Assembly: GCA_964459985.1 (NCBI GenBank)
Contig: CAYWOS010000005.1
Coordinates: 1 to 64,000 of the forward strand
Reading direction: 5' to 3'
Source: CAYWOS01 sp964459985
GTDB taxonomy: Bacteria > Bacillota > Clostridia > Christensenellales > Aristaeellaceae
Length of the DNA stretch: 64,000 nucleotides
Made by a program: the position numbers and the translations under genes. Of the stretch, positions 43,277-51,196 are shown piece after piece. How positions within the stretch are numbered: the first letter of the stretch is position 1; each line of letters begins with the position of its first letter. The notes beneath the pieces were generated by a model that saw only the letters and a list, made by a program, of their open reading frames with translations, did no database searches and was not told where the DNA came from.

Positions 43277-44299
43277 TTACTCCGCGTCCACCTTGGCGGC
43301 GTATTCGATGAGGTCGACGACCTTGTTGGAATAGCCCCACTCGTTGTCGTACCACGCCACGAGCTTGACGAAGGTGTCGGTCAGCTGAATGCCGGCGGTG
43401 GCGTCAAAGATCGAGGTGCGGGGATCGGTGATGAAATCGCTGGAGACGACGGCGTCCTCGGTGTAACCGATGATGCCCTTCCAGCGCGGCGACTCGGAGG
43501 CTTCCTTCATGGTCTTCTTGATGTCGTCCATGGTGGTGGGAGTCTTGAGGTTGCAGGTCAGATCGACCACGGACACGTCCGCCGTGGGCACGCGGAACGC
43601 CATGCCGGTCAGTTTGCCCTTGAGCTCGGGGATAACCACGCCGACCGCCTTGGCCGCGCCGGTCGAGGAGGGGATGATGTTGAACGCCGCGCCGCGGCCG
43701 CCGCGCCAGTCCTTGTTGGAGGGGCCGTCGACCGTCTTCTGGGTGGCGGTGGTGGCATGCACGGTGGTCATGAGGCCGTCGGCGATGCCGTACTTGTCGT
43801 TGATGACCTTCGCCAGAGGCGCCAGGCAGTTGGTGGTGCAGGAGGCGTTGGAGATGACCTTCATGTCCTTGGTGTACTTTTCCTGGTTGACGCCCATGAC
43901 GAACATCGGGGTTTCCTTGTCCTTGGCGGGCGCGGTGATGATGACCTTCTTGGCGCCGGCGTCCAGATGCGCCTGGCACTTCTCGGTGGTGGTGAACACG
44001 CCGGTCGCTTCGGCGATGTATTCGGCGCCGACTTCGCCCCATTTGATGTCGGCGGGGTTCTTTTCGGCGAACGCCTTGATCTTGTGGCCGTCCACGATCA
44101 GGCAGCCGCAGTCGGCGCAGGTGCTGATCTCGCCGTCATACTGTCCGTGCACGGTGTCATAGCGCAGCATGTACGCCATGTAATCGAGCGGGATGAAAGG
44201 ATCGTTGATCGCCACGACCTCCACATTGGGGTTCTTGAGCGCCGCGCGCAGAACCAAACGGCCGATACGACCAAATCCGTTAATACCAACCTTTACCAT
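43277..44299 (-). CDS. gap: Glyceraldehyde-3-phosphate dehydrogenase, NAD-type
   Basis: The 340-residue glycolytic enzyme has VGINGFGRIGRLVLRAALKN at the N terminus, the NAD-selective Asp in VAINDPF (about 33), the catalytic cysteine in ISNASCTTNCLAPLAKVIND (Cys about 154) and the WYDNEWGYSNKVVDL ending. ATG 44299 follows GAAGGAGG. The gene stands alone; pgk and tpi are not adjacent. A CADCGC cysteine cluster at about 61-66 is unusual for this family but lies on the surface loop. Confidence 0.97.
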   Translation of the reverse strand: MVKVGINGFGRIGRLVLRAALKNPNVEVVAINDPFIPLDYMAYMLRYDTVHGQYDGEISTCADCGCLIVDGHKIKAFAEKNPADIKWGEVGAEYIAEATGVFTTTEKCQAHLDAGAKKVIITAPAKDKETPMFVMGVNQEKYTKDMKVISNASCTTNCLAPLAKVINDKYGIADGLMTTVHATTATQKTVDGPSNKDWRGGRGAAFNIIPSSTGAAKAVGVVIPELKGKLTGMAFRVPTADVSVVDLTCNLKTPTTMDDIKKTMKEASESPRWKGIIGYTEDAVVSSDFITDPRTSIFDATAGIQLTDTFVKLVAWYDNEWGYSNKVVDLIEYAAKVDAE

Positions 44300-44345
44300 A
44301 AGACGACCTCCTTCAAAGTACGTGGATCTTTCCGGACCATCCCCT

Positions 44346-44374
44346 ATTATACCCGAATCTTCCGCGATTGACAA
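44346..44374 (-). promoter_or_regulatory. gap promoter
   Basis: On the minus strand TTGTCA (44369-44374), 17-base spacer, TATAAT (44346-44351). Confidence 0.85.
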
Positions 44375-44423
44375 GCCCTGACAGCAATCTTTGCGCGGAC
44401 GGATCGCAAATCCCCGCGCGCGC

Positions 44424-44452
44424 TTGTCACGCGGCGGACGTTGTGCTACAAT
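44424..44452 (+). promoter_or_regulatory. Promoter of the DUF5131 gene
   Basis: TTGTCA (44424-44429), 17-base spacer, TACAAT (44447-44452), divergent from the gap promoter. Confidence 0.8.
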
Positions 44453-44487
44453 ACGCGGGAAAGCGTGCGTACGAAAGGGACTTATGT

Positions 44488-45225
44488 ATGGCGGTATGGA
44501 ATCCGTGGCGCGGCTGCCACCGCTTCAGCGAGGGCTGCGATCACTGCTATATCCACAAAGGCGATCTCAAGCGCGGCGTCGATACGAACGATATTGTGAA
44601 AACCGACAGGTTTGACGCGCCGCTCGTCAAAACGAGCAAGAGCGAATACAAAATGAAGCCGGGGCAGCTCGTATACCTGTGCTTCCAGAGCGATTTCCTG
44701 CTCGCGGACGCCGACGCGTGGCGCGGCGAATGCTGGGACATGATCCGCGAGCGCGGGGATCTCACTTTTTTGTTCCTGACCAAGCGCATATCGCGGTTCA
44801 CGGACTGCGTGCCGCCCGACTGGGGCGAGGGCTGGGACAACGTGATCGTGAGCTGCACGGTGGAGAATCAGGCGCGCGCAGACGAGCGGCTCGCCGTGTT
44901 CGATACCCTGCCTATTAAGCACAAGAACATCGTCTGCCAGCCCATGATCGAACGGATCGATCTGTCAGCGCACCTCAAGGGCGTCGAATGCGTCGTGGTG
45001 GGCGGCGAATCGGACAGGGAAGCGCGCCCGCTCGATTACGACTGGGTGCTCGATATCCGCCGCCAGTGCGCCGAGCGGAACGTTTCCTTCGAGTTCCGCC
45101 AGTGCGGGACGAATTTCATCAAGGACGGCGCGACCTACCGCCTGAACGTGCGCCAGCTGTGCGCGCAGGCGCGCAAGGCGGGCATTTCCTTCCGCGCCGA
45201 GCCGACGGGATCGCGCGCGGACTGA
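44488..45225 (+). CDS. DUF5131 (phage Gp37/Gp68-like) family protein
   Basis: The 245-residue protein begins MAVWNPWRGCHRFSEGCDHC, the signature of DUF5131: three cysteines C-x6-C-x2-C at 10, 17 and 20, followed by YLCFQSDFLLADADAWR, FLFLTKRISRF, VIVSCTVENQARADERLAVF and VVVGGESDREARPLDYDWVL. The cysteine cluster and TIM-barrel-like strand pattern resemble radical-SAM proteins, but this is not established. Members are frequent in phages and defence or mobile regions. ATG 44488 follows GAAAGGGA; upstream in-frame codons cross the promoter. Confidence 0.78.
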   Translation: MAVWNPWRGCHRFSEGCDHCYIHKGDLKRGVDTNDIVKTDRFDAPLVKTSKSEYKMKPGQLVYLCFQSDFLLADADAWRGECWDMIRERGDLTFLFLTKRISRFTDCVPPDWGEGWDNVIVSCTVENQARADERLAVFDTLPIKHKNIVCQPMIERIDLSAHLKGVECVVVGGESDREARPLDYDWVLDIRRQCAERNVSFEFRQCGTNFIKDGATYRLNVRQLCAQARKAGISFRAEPTGSRAD

Positions 45226-45290
45226 CGGGACGCCGCGCGCCGCTCAAGCGTTTTCCGATCATTCGTTGATCGATCAAAGGAGGGTTCGAT

Positions 45291-46391
45291 ATGGAGTTCA
45301 AATTTTCGGAGGATTTCCGTTGGATGGACGGCGGGCGCGAAGCGGCGACGGAGCAGGAGCGCTACGGGCAGATCGTCCGATGGGCGGGCGACGCGCGCGG
45401 GCGGAACCCCGCGGTGTTCGACGAATTGACCGCGTGGCTGCTCGACGACGCCGAGTGGAGCGAGGACAAGCTGCGCGGGAACGAAATGATCCTCATGCGC
45501 GGCGTGCTTGCGCGGTTCCGAGAGCAAAACGCGCGCCTGCGCGGGGAATTGACGGCGCTCGCGCCGTCCGGCGTCGTCAATGACGCGGTGTTCGCGGCGC
45601 TTGACCGCTTCGACACCGAGCTGTCGGGCAAAACGGCGCTTCCGCAAGCGCGCGAAGCCGTCCGAAGCATGTTTGCCGATTTTTCGTGCATGCGGTCGCG
45701 CGCCGTGCGCGAATGGGTCGCCGGCGACGAGACGGGACCGTCCGGCACGCATGTCGTCAAGCGGTTCGGCTATGTCAACGAGCTCAAGGACTGCGACGCC
45801 GCCGTGCAGTGGGCGCTGTTCATGCCCGAGGTCGTCAAGCGCCAGCAGAACGGGTTCAAATTGGCGTCCTTCGAGTACAAGCGCCTGCCCGCGATGCGCC
45901 TGATCGGCTTTGAGGGCGAGGAATACGAGGAGGCGGGCGCGCGCGACGGCAAAATGGCGCCGCTCCGCGCACGCGGCGACGGCGTCCGTGAGATCGACGC
46001 CGATCTTCTGTTCATGCACTTTGACGGCGCGGGCGTCGACGTCGGCCGGTGGCGCGGCGTCTGGGGGCGCTTTTTCAAGGCGGACGCGCCCGTGCCCGAG
46101 GGCTATATCGCCATCGATTTCACGCCCGAGCGCGTCGGGCACGCCGGACCGCCCTACATATCGCAGTTCGCGTACGCCGCTTTCTCTGGCGATCCCGACG
46201 CCATGCACAAGCGCGAGGGCTACGACGACTGCGCCATGTACGACGTGACGCGCAACATCATCCTCGGCGAGGGCGTCGCCATTCCTTATCCCGACAAATA
46301 CTGGACGGCGGAAGCCTTCCCCGAGGGCTGCGACAAGCCGGGCACGGCGTATCTGTTCTGCGCCGAGCTGTCCGCGAAAGGAACGCCATGA
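45291..46391 (+). CDS. Cytoplasmic protein of unknown function
   Basis: The 366-residue soluble protein has no signal peptide or membrane span. The first 110 residues are helical (DELTAWLLDDAEWSEDKLRG), followed by a mixed region; the C-terminal half (LPAMRLIGFEGEEYE, GYIAIDFTPERVGHAGPPYI, SQFAYAAFSGDP, IPYPDKYWTAEAFPEGCDKP) has the rhythm of GyrI-like/AraC effector-binding domains, a low-confidence guess. It starts after AAAGGAGGG and overlaps the following acetyltransferase by ATGA, so the two are co-translated. Confidence 0.7.
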   Translation: MEFKFSEDFRWMDGGREAATEQERYGQIVRWAGDARGRNPAVFDELTAWLLDDAEWSEDKLRGNEMILMRGVLARFREQNARLRGELTALAPSGVVNDAVFAALDRFDTELSGKTALPQAREAVRSMFADFSCMRSRAVREWVAGDETGPSGTHVVKRFGYVNELKDCDAAVQWALFMPEVVKRQQNGFKLASFEYKRLPAMRLIGFEGEEYEEAGARDGKMAPLRARGDGVREIDADLLFMHFDGAGVDVGRWRGVWGRFFKADAPVPEGYIAIDFTPERVGHAGPPYISQFAYAAFSGDPDAMHKREGYDDCAMYDVTRNIILGEGVAIPYPDKYWTAEAFPEGCDKPGTAYLFCAELSAKGTP

Positions 46392-46828
46392 TTCAAATCG
46401 TCACCGAGAACAAAAAGGATTACCTCGATCTTCTCCTGCTCGCCGACGAACAGGAAAACATGATCGACAAATACCTGACGCGCGGCGATCTGTACGTGAT
46501 GACGGAGGGCGGGGTCAAGGCGGTCTGCGTCGTGACCGACGAGGGCGGCGGAGTGTGCGAGCTTCAAAACCTCGCCGTCGCGGAGGGCTTTCAGAGGCAG
46601 GGGCTCGGCACGCGGATGGTGAAGCATGTCTTTGACGTATACCGGAAAACGCATGCTAAAATGCTCGTGGGCACGGGCGACAGCCCGGCGACGCTCGCCT
46701 TTTATAAGCATTGCGGCTTTACGGAATCGCACCGCGTCAAAAACTACATCCTCGAACACTACGACAAGCCCATCTTCGAGGACGGCAAACAGCTGATCGA
46801 CAAGGTGTATCTGCTGAAGGAGCTGTGA
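46388..46828 (+). CDS. GNAT-family N-acetyltransferase
   Basis: The 146-residue protein has the GNAT acetyl-CoA loop in QNLAVAEGFQRQGLGTRMV (about 60-79) and the C-terminal FYKHCGFTESHRVKNYIL. It belongs to the single-domain, unassigned acetyltransferases. The ATG overlaps the stop of the preceding unknown gene and the next GNAT gene starts 4 bp after its stop. Confidence 0.85.
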   Translation: MIQIVTENKKDYLDLLLLADEQENMIDKYLTRGDLYVMTEGGVKAVCVVTDEGGGVCELQNLAVAEGFQRQGLGTRMVKHVFDVYRKTHAKMLVGTGDSPATLAFYKHCGFTESHRVKNYILEHYDKPIFEDGKQLIDKVYLLKEL

Positions 46829-46832
46829 CGGG

Positions 46833-47303
46833 ATGTACGGGATCACGCCGATGACGGAGGCTTTCGCGCGGGATATCTCCGCGTGGCGCTACGGGGGCGA
46901 GTACGCGGTGTACGATTTCGAGGAAAGCGCCGAAACGCTCGCCGAGCTGACGGGCGGCGATTACGTCGCCTGCGTGGACGCGGACGGTCGGCTGATCGGC
47001 TATTTTTGCTTCGGTGCATCGGCGCGCATCCCCACGGCGGAACGGAATGTCTATGCCGAGGCGTGCGTCGATATCGGGCTGGGCCTGCGTCCGGCGCTGT
47101 GCGGCGCGGGACGGGGACGCGATTTTCTGCGCTGCGGAATGGCGTATGCCGCGCGGACGCACCCCGGCGCGCGGCTGCGCCTGACCGTCGCGCGCTTCAA
47201 TCGCCGCGCGCGGACGCTGTACGAACGCTCCGGCTTTGCCGCGCGCGAAACGGTGACGCATCGCGCGACGGGCGCGGCGTTTGACGTCATGACGCGGCCG
47301 TAG
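46833..47303 (+). CDS. GNAT-like acetyltransferase
   Basis: The 156-residue protein has a GNAT C-terminal half: DIGLGLRPALCGAGRGRDFL (acetyl-CoA loop position), LRLTVARFNRRARTLYERSG and FAARETVTHR. The pyrophosphate loop is divergent (GAGRGRDF instead of Q/RxxGxG/A), but the A-x-F-N-R-A-x-x-L-Y motif is characteristic of RimI-like enzymes. Tandem with the previous acetyltransferase gene, 4 bp apart. Confidence 0.75.
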   Translation: MYGITPMTEAFARDISAWRYGGEYAVYDFEESAETLAELTGGDYVACVDADGRLIGYFCFGASARIPTAERNVYAEACVDIGLGLRPALCGAGRGRDFLRCGMAYAARTHPGARLRLTVARFNRRARTLYERSGFAARETVTHRATGAAFDVMTRP

Positions 47304-47363
47304 GCGTCTTTCGCGGCGATTCCCGTCGCTATAAAACTAACGATATCGTCAAGGAGGACGAAC

Positions 47364-48344
47364 ATGCTCAAGCTCAAATACCTGTTTGAAAACTTCGATC
47401 TGGCGAAGGAATGCCTCGCGCTGTACGATTACGACGAGCCGACGCTGGACGAAATGCTGTCCCACTACCGCATTGCCTCCAACGCCGTCTACCCCTTCCG
47501 CGCGGGCGGGGAAATCCGCTTTCTGCGCCTGTCGCCCGCACAGGAAAAACCCATCGCCGACGTGCAGTCGGAAATCCGCCTCATTCAATGGCTGATCGAC
47601 AACGGCTTTCCCGCCATGCGCCCCGTGCCCATGAAGGACGGGCGGCTCGCCGGCGTGATCGCGACAAAATGGGGCGATTACAACGTATCCTGCTTCGCGC
47701 GCGTCAAAGGCGAGGCGCTGGACGATGCCGGGGAGGGCGGCTTCGCCCTCGTGCGCGGCTACGGCAGGAGCATGGGACGGCTTCACGGCCTGCTCAAGCG
47801 TTATCCGGCGGCGGACGAGCGCCGCGACTGGCGCGGGCTGCTGCTTGAAATCCGCGGCCGCATGGAAAAATGCGGCGCGTCCGCGCGGATGATGAAGGAG
47901 CTTGCCGACGTTGAAAAAGCGCTCGCGGCGCTGCCCGCGACGCAGGATAATTACGGCGTCGTGCACTTTGATTACGAGCCGGACAACGTGTTTTACGACG
48001 GGGAAACGGGTGATTACAGCGCCATTGACTTCGACGACGCGATCAGGTGCTGGTTCGCGCTGGACATTGTGCGCGCGATCGACGCGCTGGACGACGTGGT
48101 GGCGGAAGATCTGCTGGAACGCGCGGAGGCGGAACTGCTCGCCGGCTATCGCGAGGCGTGCCCGCTTTCGGACGAAGACGAGCAAACGCTGCCGCTCATG
48201 CGGCGCTTCGTGCTGCTCAAGAAGTATTCAACGCTCCTTTACGTGATGTCCGAGCCGACGGCGGAGGAGCCCGACTGGCTGATCTCGCTCAAGGAAAGAC
48301 TGACGGAGGCGCTCAACTGGATCGAATCGACGGTCGAGCCCTGA
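47364..48344 (+). CDS. Aminoglycoside-phosphotransferase-fold kinase
   Basis: The 326-residue protein has the APH/homoserine-kinase-II fold with Brenner motif GVVHFDYEPDNVFYD (about 200) and the metal aspartate in YSAIDFDDAIRCWFALDIVR. The N-terminal lobe includes NAVYPFRAGGEIRFLRLSPA. Such proteins phosphorylate small alcohols, amino acids or antibiotics; the substrate is not predictable. It starts after AAGGAGGACGAAC. It is one of three kinases of this fold in the window. Confidence 0.78.
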   Translation: MLKLKYLFENFDLAKECLALYDYDEPTLDEMLSHYRIASNAVYPFRAGGEIRFLRLSPAQEKPIADVQSEIRLIQWLIDNGFPAMRPVPMKDGRLAGVIATKWGDYNVSCFARVKGEALDDAGEGGFALVRGYGRSMGRLHGLLKRYPAADERRDWRGLLLEIRGRMEKCGASARMMKELADVEKALAALPATQDNYGVVHFDYEPDNVFYDGETGDYSAIDFDDAIRCWFALDIVRAIDALDDVVAEDLLERAEAELLAGYREACPLSDEDEQTLPLMRRFVLLKKYSTLLYVMSEPTAEEPDWLISLKERLTEALNWIESTVEP

Positions 48345-48368
48345 CTGCGAAATTTTTCCAAAAAACCG

Positions 48369-48396
48369 CTTGAAGTATGCCATACTTGCGCTACAA
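48369..48396 (+). promoter_or_regulatory. Promoter of the TrmO-like gene
   Basis: TTGAAG (48369-48374), 16-base spacer, TACAAT (48391-48396). Confidence 0.65.
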
Positions 48397-48440
48397 TGAA
48401 GGGGCGACGTCGCCATTTCATCACGAGCGGAGGGAACGAT

Positions 48441-48914
48441 ATGGAGTTTACGGTCAGGCAGATTGGCATCGTCCACAGCGAAGGGGAAGAGTTTTCACTC
48501 GAAATCGCGCCCGAGTACAGGCAGGCGATGATCGGGCTGGAAGGTTTTGATTGGATTCAGGTTATCTGGTGGTTCGACGGATGCGACAACGCGCGGTCAA
48601 GAGGCAAAATGACCGAGCAAAAGCCGTACAAAAACGGCCCCGAGACGCTCGGCGTGTTCGCCACGCGCGCGCCCGAGCGCCCCAATCCCATCGCGGTGTC
48701 GCCCTCGTGCGTCACGCGCGTCGACCGCGAAAAAGGCGTGATTCATCTGGCGTGGATCGACGCCCGCGACGGCACGCCGGTGCTCGATATCAAGCCCTAC
48801 GTGCCCGCCGTCGACCGCGTGGAAGCGCCCGTCACGCCGGCGTGGTGCGCGCACTGGCCGAAAAACGTCGAATCGAGCGGCGAGTTCGACTGGTCGGCGG
48901 AATTCAACTTTTAG
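48441..48914 (+). CDS. TrmO/YaeB (TsaA-like) SAM-dependent methyltransferase family protein
   Basis: The 157-residue protein has the UPF0066/TrmO fold: RQIGIVHSEGEEFSLEI, IGLEGFDWIQVIWWFDGCD, the conserved LGVFATRAPERPNPIAVSPS (about 72-91) and LDIKPYVPAVDRVE. E. coli TrmO methylates t6A37 in tRNA-Thr; short Firmicutes relatives may differ in substrate. ATG 48441 follows CGGAGGGAA. It has its own promoter and begins a short run with a GNAT and a kinase gene. Confidence 0.85.
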   Translation: MEFTVRQIGIVHSEGEEFSLEIAPEYRQAMIGLEGFDWIQVIWWFDGCDNARSRGKMTEQKPYKNGPETLGVFATRAPERPNPIAVSPSCVTRVDREKGVIHLAWIDARDGTPVLDIKPYVPAVDRVEAPVTPAWCAHWPKNVESSGEFDWSAEFNF

Positions 48915-48924
48915 GCGGCGCGGC

Positions 48925-49500
48925 ATGAGCTTAAACGATTATCTCGTGAACAAGCCGACGCTGACGACCGCGCGGCTGATTCTGCGCCCCCTGACGGCGG
49001 CGGACGCCGACGACCTGCGCGAATGGACGCCCGATCCGTCGCTGTATGCCTACTGGGGAAAATCGCCCGGCAAGGCGGACAAGCATCCCGAATTGCTGTT
49101 CGTCAAGCCGCGAAAGCCGACCAAGAGCTTTCATCTGGGGATCGCCGCCCACGAAAACGGCAAGGTGATCGGCGAGGTCTGGATCTATCTGATCGAAAAC
49201 GACCGCATGGCGAAGGCCGCGATCCGCGTGGCGCGCGCGTGGCAGGGCAGGGGCTACGCCGCCGAAGCGCTCCGCGAGATCGTGCGCTTCTGTTTTGAAC
49301 AGACCGAGCTGCGCCGCCTGTGGACGGATGTGGACGCGCGCAATCTCGCCTCGATCCGGATGCTCGAGGCGTGCGGCTTCACGCGGGAAGGGTATATCCG
49401 GCAGGGCAAAATGGTGTCGTCGTGGTGCGATTACTATCTTTACGGCATTCTCCGGGAGGACGCGTGGAAAACGCGGGACGCGGCGGCGTCCGATGGATGA
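48925..49500 (+). CDS. RimJ/RimL-type GNAT acetyltransferase
   Basis: The 191-residue protein shows the RimJ/RimL pattern: LTTARLILRPLTAADADDLR at the N terminus, the acetyl-CoA loop RVARAWQGRGYAAEALREIV (about 93-112), WTDVDARNLASIRMLEACGF and TREGYIRQGKMV. It acetylates protein N termini or small molecules; the specific target is unknown. It starts 10 bp after the TrmO-like gene. Confidence 0.88.
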   Translation: MSLNDYLVNKPTLTTARLILRPLTAADADDLREWTPDPSLYAYWGKSPGKADKHPELLFVKPRKPTKSFHLGIAAHENGKVIGEVWIYLIENDRMAKAAIRVARAWQGRGYAAEALREIVRFCFEQTELRRLWTDVDARNLASIRMLEACGFTREGYIRQGKMVSSWCDYYLYGILREDAWKTRDAAASDG

Positions 49501-49537
49501 AACGCGCCGACGGCGGCACATCAACCAAGGAGCGTGT

Positions 49538-50506
49538 ATGAGCGCCGACAGAATCAACGAGATCATTCCCATCGGTCTTCGGGACGTTTGCGCGATGACG
49601 GCGGCGTTCGATCCTTCGCTGCGCGTCCTTTCGTTTTCGCGCATGGGCGCGGGGCAGAGCAACACCGGCTGCAAGGTTGAAACCGACAAGGGGCCCTTCC
49701 TGCTCAAGCTTTATTCCAAGCCGAGCGACGGCATCGAGCGCGCGATGTACGGGTATCTGAAGGATCAGATCAACGTGCCCGAGATGTACTTCTGCGACCG
49801 CACGAAGTCGAAGTTTCCCTTCGCGTACGCCGTGATCGAGTTTATTCACGGCATGACGCTGGCGGAATACCTGCGGGCGAACGGGCGCTACCCCGCGCCG
49901 CTTGCCCGCGATATCGGCAAAACCTGCGCCGCGATCCACGCGAAGCGTTACCCAAACGACGGCGCGCTCGACGAGGATCTGCGCATCGTCAGGCCGTTCC
50001 CCGGCGCGTACGACAAGCTCACGCGGCTGCTGGACGGCCGCCCGGCGACCTTCCTCAAGCCCGAAACGGTCGCCGCGCTGCGCGATTTCGCGCTTCGCCG
50101 CCGCGATCAGTTCGACCGCCTCGACGAGCGCAGCGTGCTGTGCCACGGCGATTTCAACTATTGGAATCTGATGATTTCCGGCGAAAAAACCTACGCGATC
50201 GACTTTGAATTCGCCTACGCGGGCACGCCGTACCACGACATCGGGCATTTCTTCAGGAGTAAAAGCGAGAACATCCAATCGCTGATCACCCCTTCTGTGT
50301 ACGCCGCCTTCAAGGAAGGCTACGATGCGGTGTCGGCAAGCCCTCTGCCCGCCGATTGGCTGTCGCTCGCGCGGCTGTGCGATATCGGCGCCATGCTGTG
50401 CCTGTTCAACAACGAGCATTTTCCCGCCGAATGGGTTGATGATATCGAGGCGGATATCTTGAGCGCCGTCAGCGAGGGCGCGCAAACGACCGGGAGGACG
50501 ACATGA
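49538..50506 (+). CDS. Phosphotransferase-family kinase
   Basis: The 322-residue APH-fold protein has GAGQSNTGCKVETDKGPFLL as nucleotide loop, VIEFIHGMTLAEYLRANGRY, the Brenner motif VLCHGDFNYWNLMIS (about 205) and the metal site YAIDFEFAYAGTPYHDIGHF. This arrangement is common in antibiotic or amino-sugar kinases. ATG 49538 lies after AAGGAG; upstream in-frame starts fall in the previous gene. ATGA overlap with the following Fe-S protein gene. Confidence 0.8.
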   Translation: MSADRINEIIPIGLRDVCAMTAAFDPSLRVLSFSRMGAGQSNTGCKVETDKGPFLLKLYSKPSDGIERAMYGYLKDQINVPEMYFCDRTKSKFPFAYAVIEFIHGMTLAEYLRANGRYPAPLARDIGKTCAAIHAKRYPNDGALDEDLRIVRPFPGAYDKLTRLLDGRPATFLKPETVAALRDFALRRRDQFDRLDERSVLCHGDFNYWNLMISGEKTYAIDFEFAYAGTPYHDIGHFFRSKSENIQSLITPSVYAAFKEGYDAVSASPLPADWLSLARLCDIGAMLCLFNNEHFPAEWVDDIEADILSAVSEGAQTTGRTT

Positions 50507-51189
50507 TCGATAAGGAAGCGCTTCGTCAAGCGATCAGGGATCTGGGCGTCGATCTGTGCGGGTTCGGGAGCGTCAATCGGATGCGGGACGCGCCGCAGGG
50601 CTTCGCGCCGCGCGACGTGTTGCCCGGCGCGAACACGGTGATCGCGTACGCTGTCGCCTTTCCCGCCGGGACGATCAAATGCCCGTCGCCGCACCCCTAC
50701 ACGCGGGTGCGAAACTCGATCTCGGACAAACTGAACGCCGTTTCGCTGGAGGTATGCCTGCGTCTGGAAAAAATGGGCTATGACGCCGTGCCCATTCCCA
50801 CCGTCGAGGACGTGCTCGACGAAAGAACCGGGCGGTACAGGAGCATTATTTCCATCAAGCACGCGGCGCAGGCGGCGGGCATCGGCACGATCGGGCGCAA
50901 TTCGCTCCTCATCACGCCCTCGTACGGCAGTCTTGTGTGGCTGGGCGCGGCGCTGACAAACGCCGTGATCGCGCCCGATCCGATGCTCGACAGCATCTGC
51001 ACGCAGTGCGATCTGTGCGTGCGCGCCTGCCCGGCGGACGCGCTCCGGGGCGAACAGCTCGATCAGAAGGCCTGCGCGGATTGCTGTTTCGGCACGGTCG
51101 GCGGCGTCTGGGCGATCAAATGCCATGCGTGCCGCGACGTGTGCCCGCATTGTATGGGCAGCGCGCGCGCGGACGGGGCGCGCGGCTGA
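50503..51189 (+). CDS. Short QueG-like 4Fe-4S protein
   Basis: The 228-residue protein resembles the epoxyqueuosine-reductase/QueG family: GVDLCGFGSVNRM, NTVIAYAVAFPAG, AAQAAGIGTIGRNSLLITPS, then CTQCDLCVRACPADAL (about 166-181), and a second cysteine group CADCCF and CHACRDVCPHCMG. It is about two thirds of normal QueG length (about 350) and lacks the C-terminal HEAT region, so it fits the shorter QueG-like reductases with an extra Cys cluster found in anaerobes. Function is not assigned. It ends 7 bp from the convergent CotH gene. Confidence 0.78.
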   Translation: MIDKEALRQAIRDLGVDLCGFGSVNRMRDAPQGFAPRDVLPGANTVIAYAVAFPAGTIKCPSPHPYTRVRNSISDKLNAVSLEVCLRLEKMGYDAVPIPTVEDVLDERTGRYRSIISIKHAAQAAGIGTIGRNSLLITPSYGSLVWLGAALTNAVIAPDPMLDSICTQCDLCVRACPADALRGEQLDQKACADCCFGTVGGVWAIKCHACRDVCPHCMGSARADGARG

Positions 51190-51196
51190 CGGCGCG

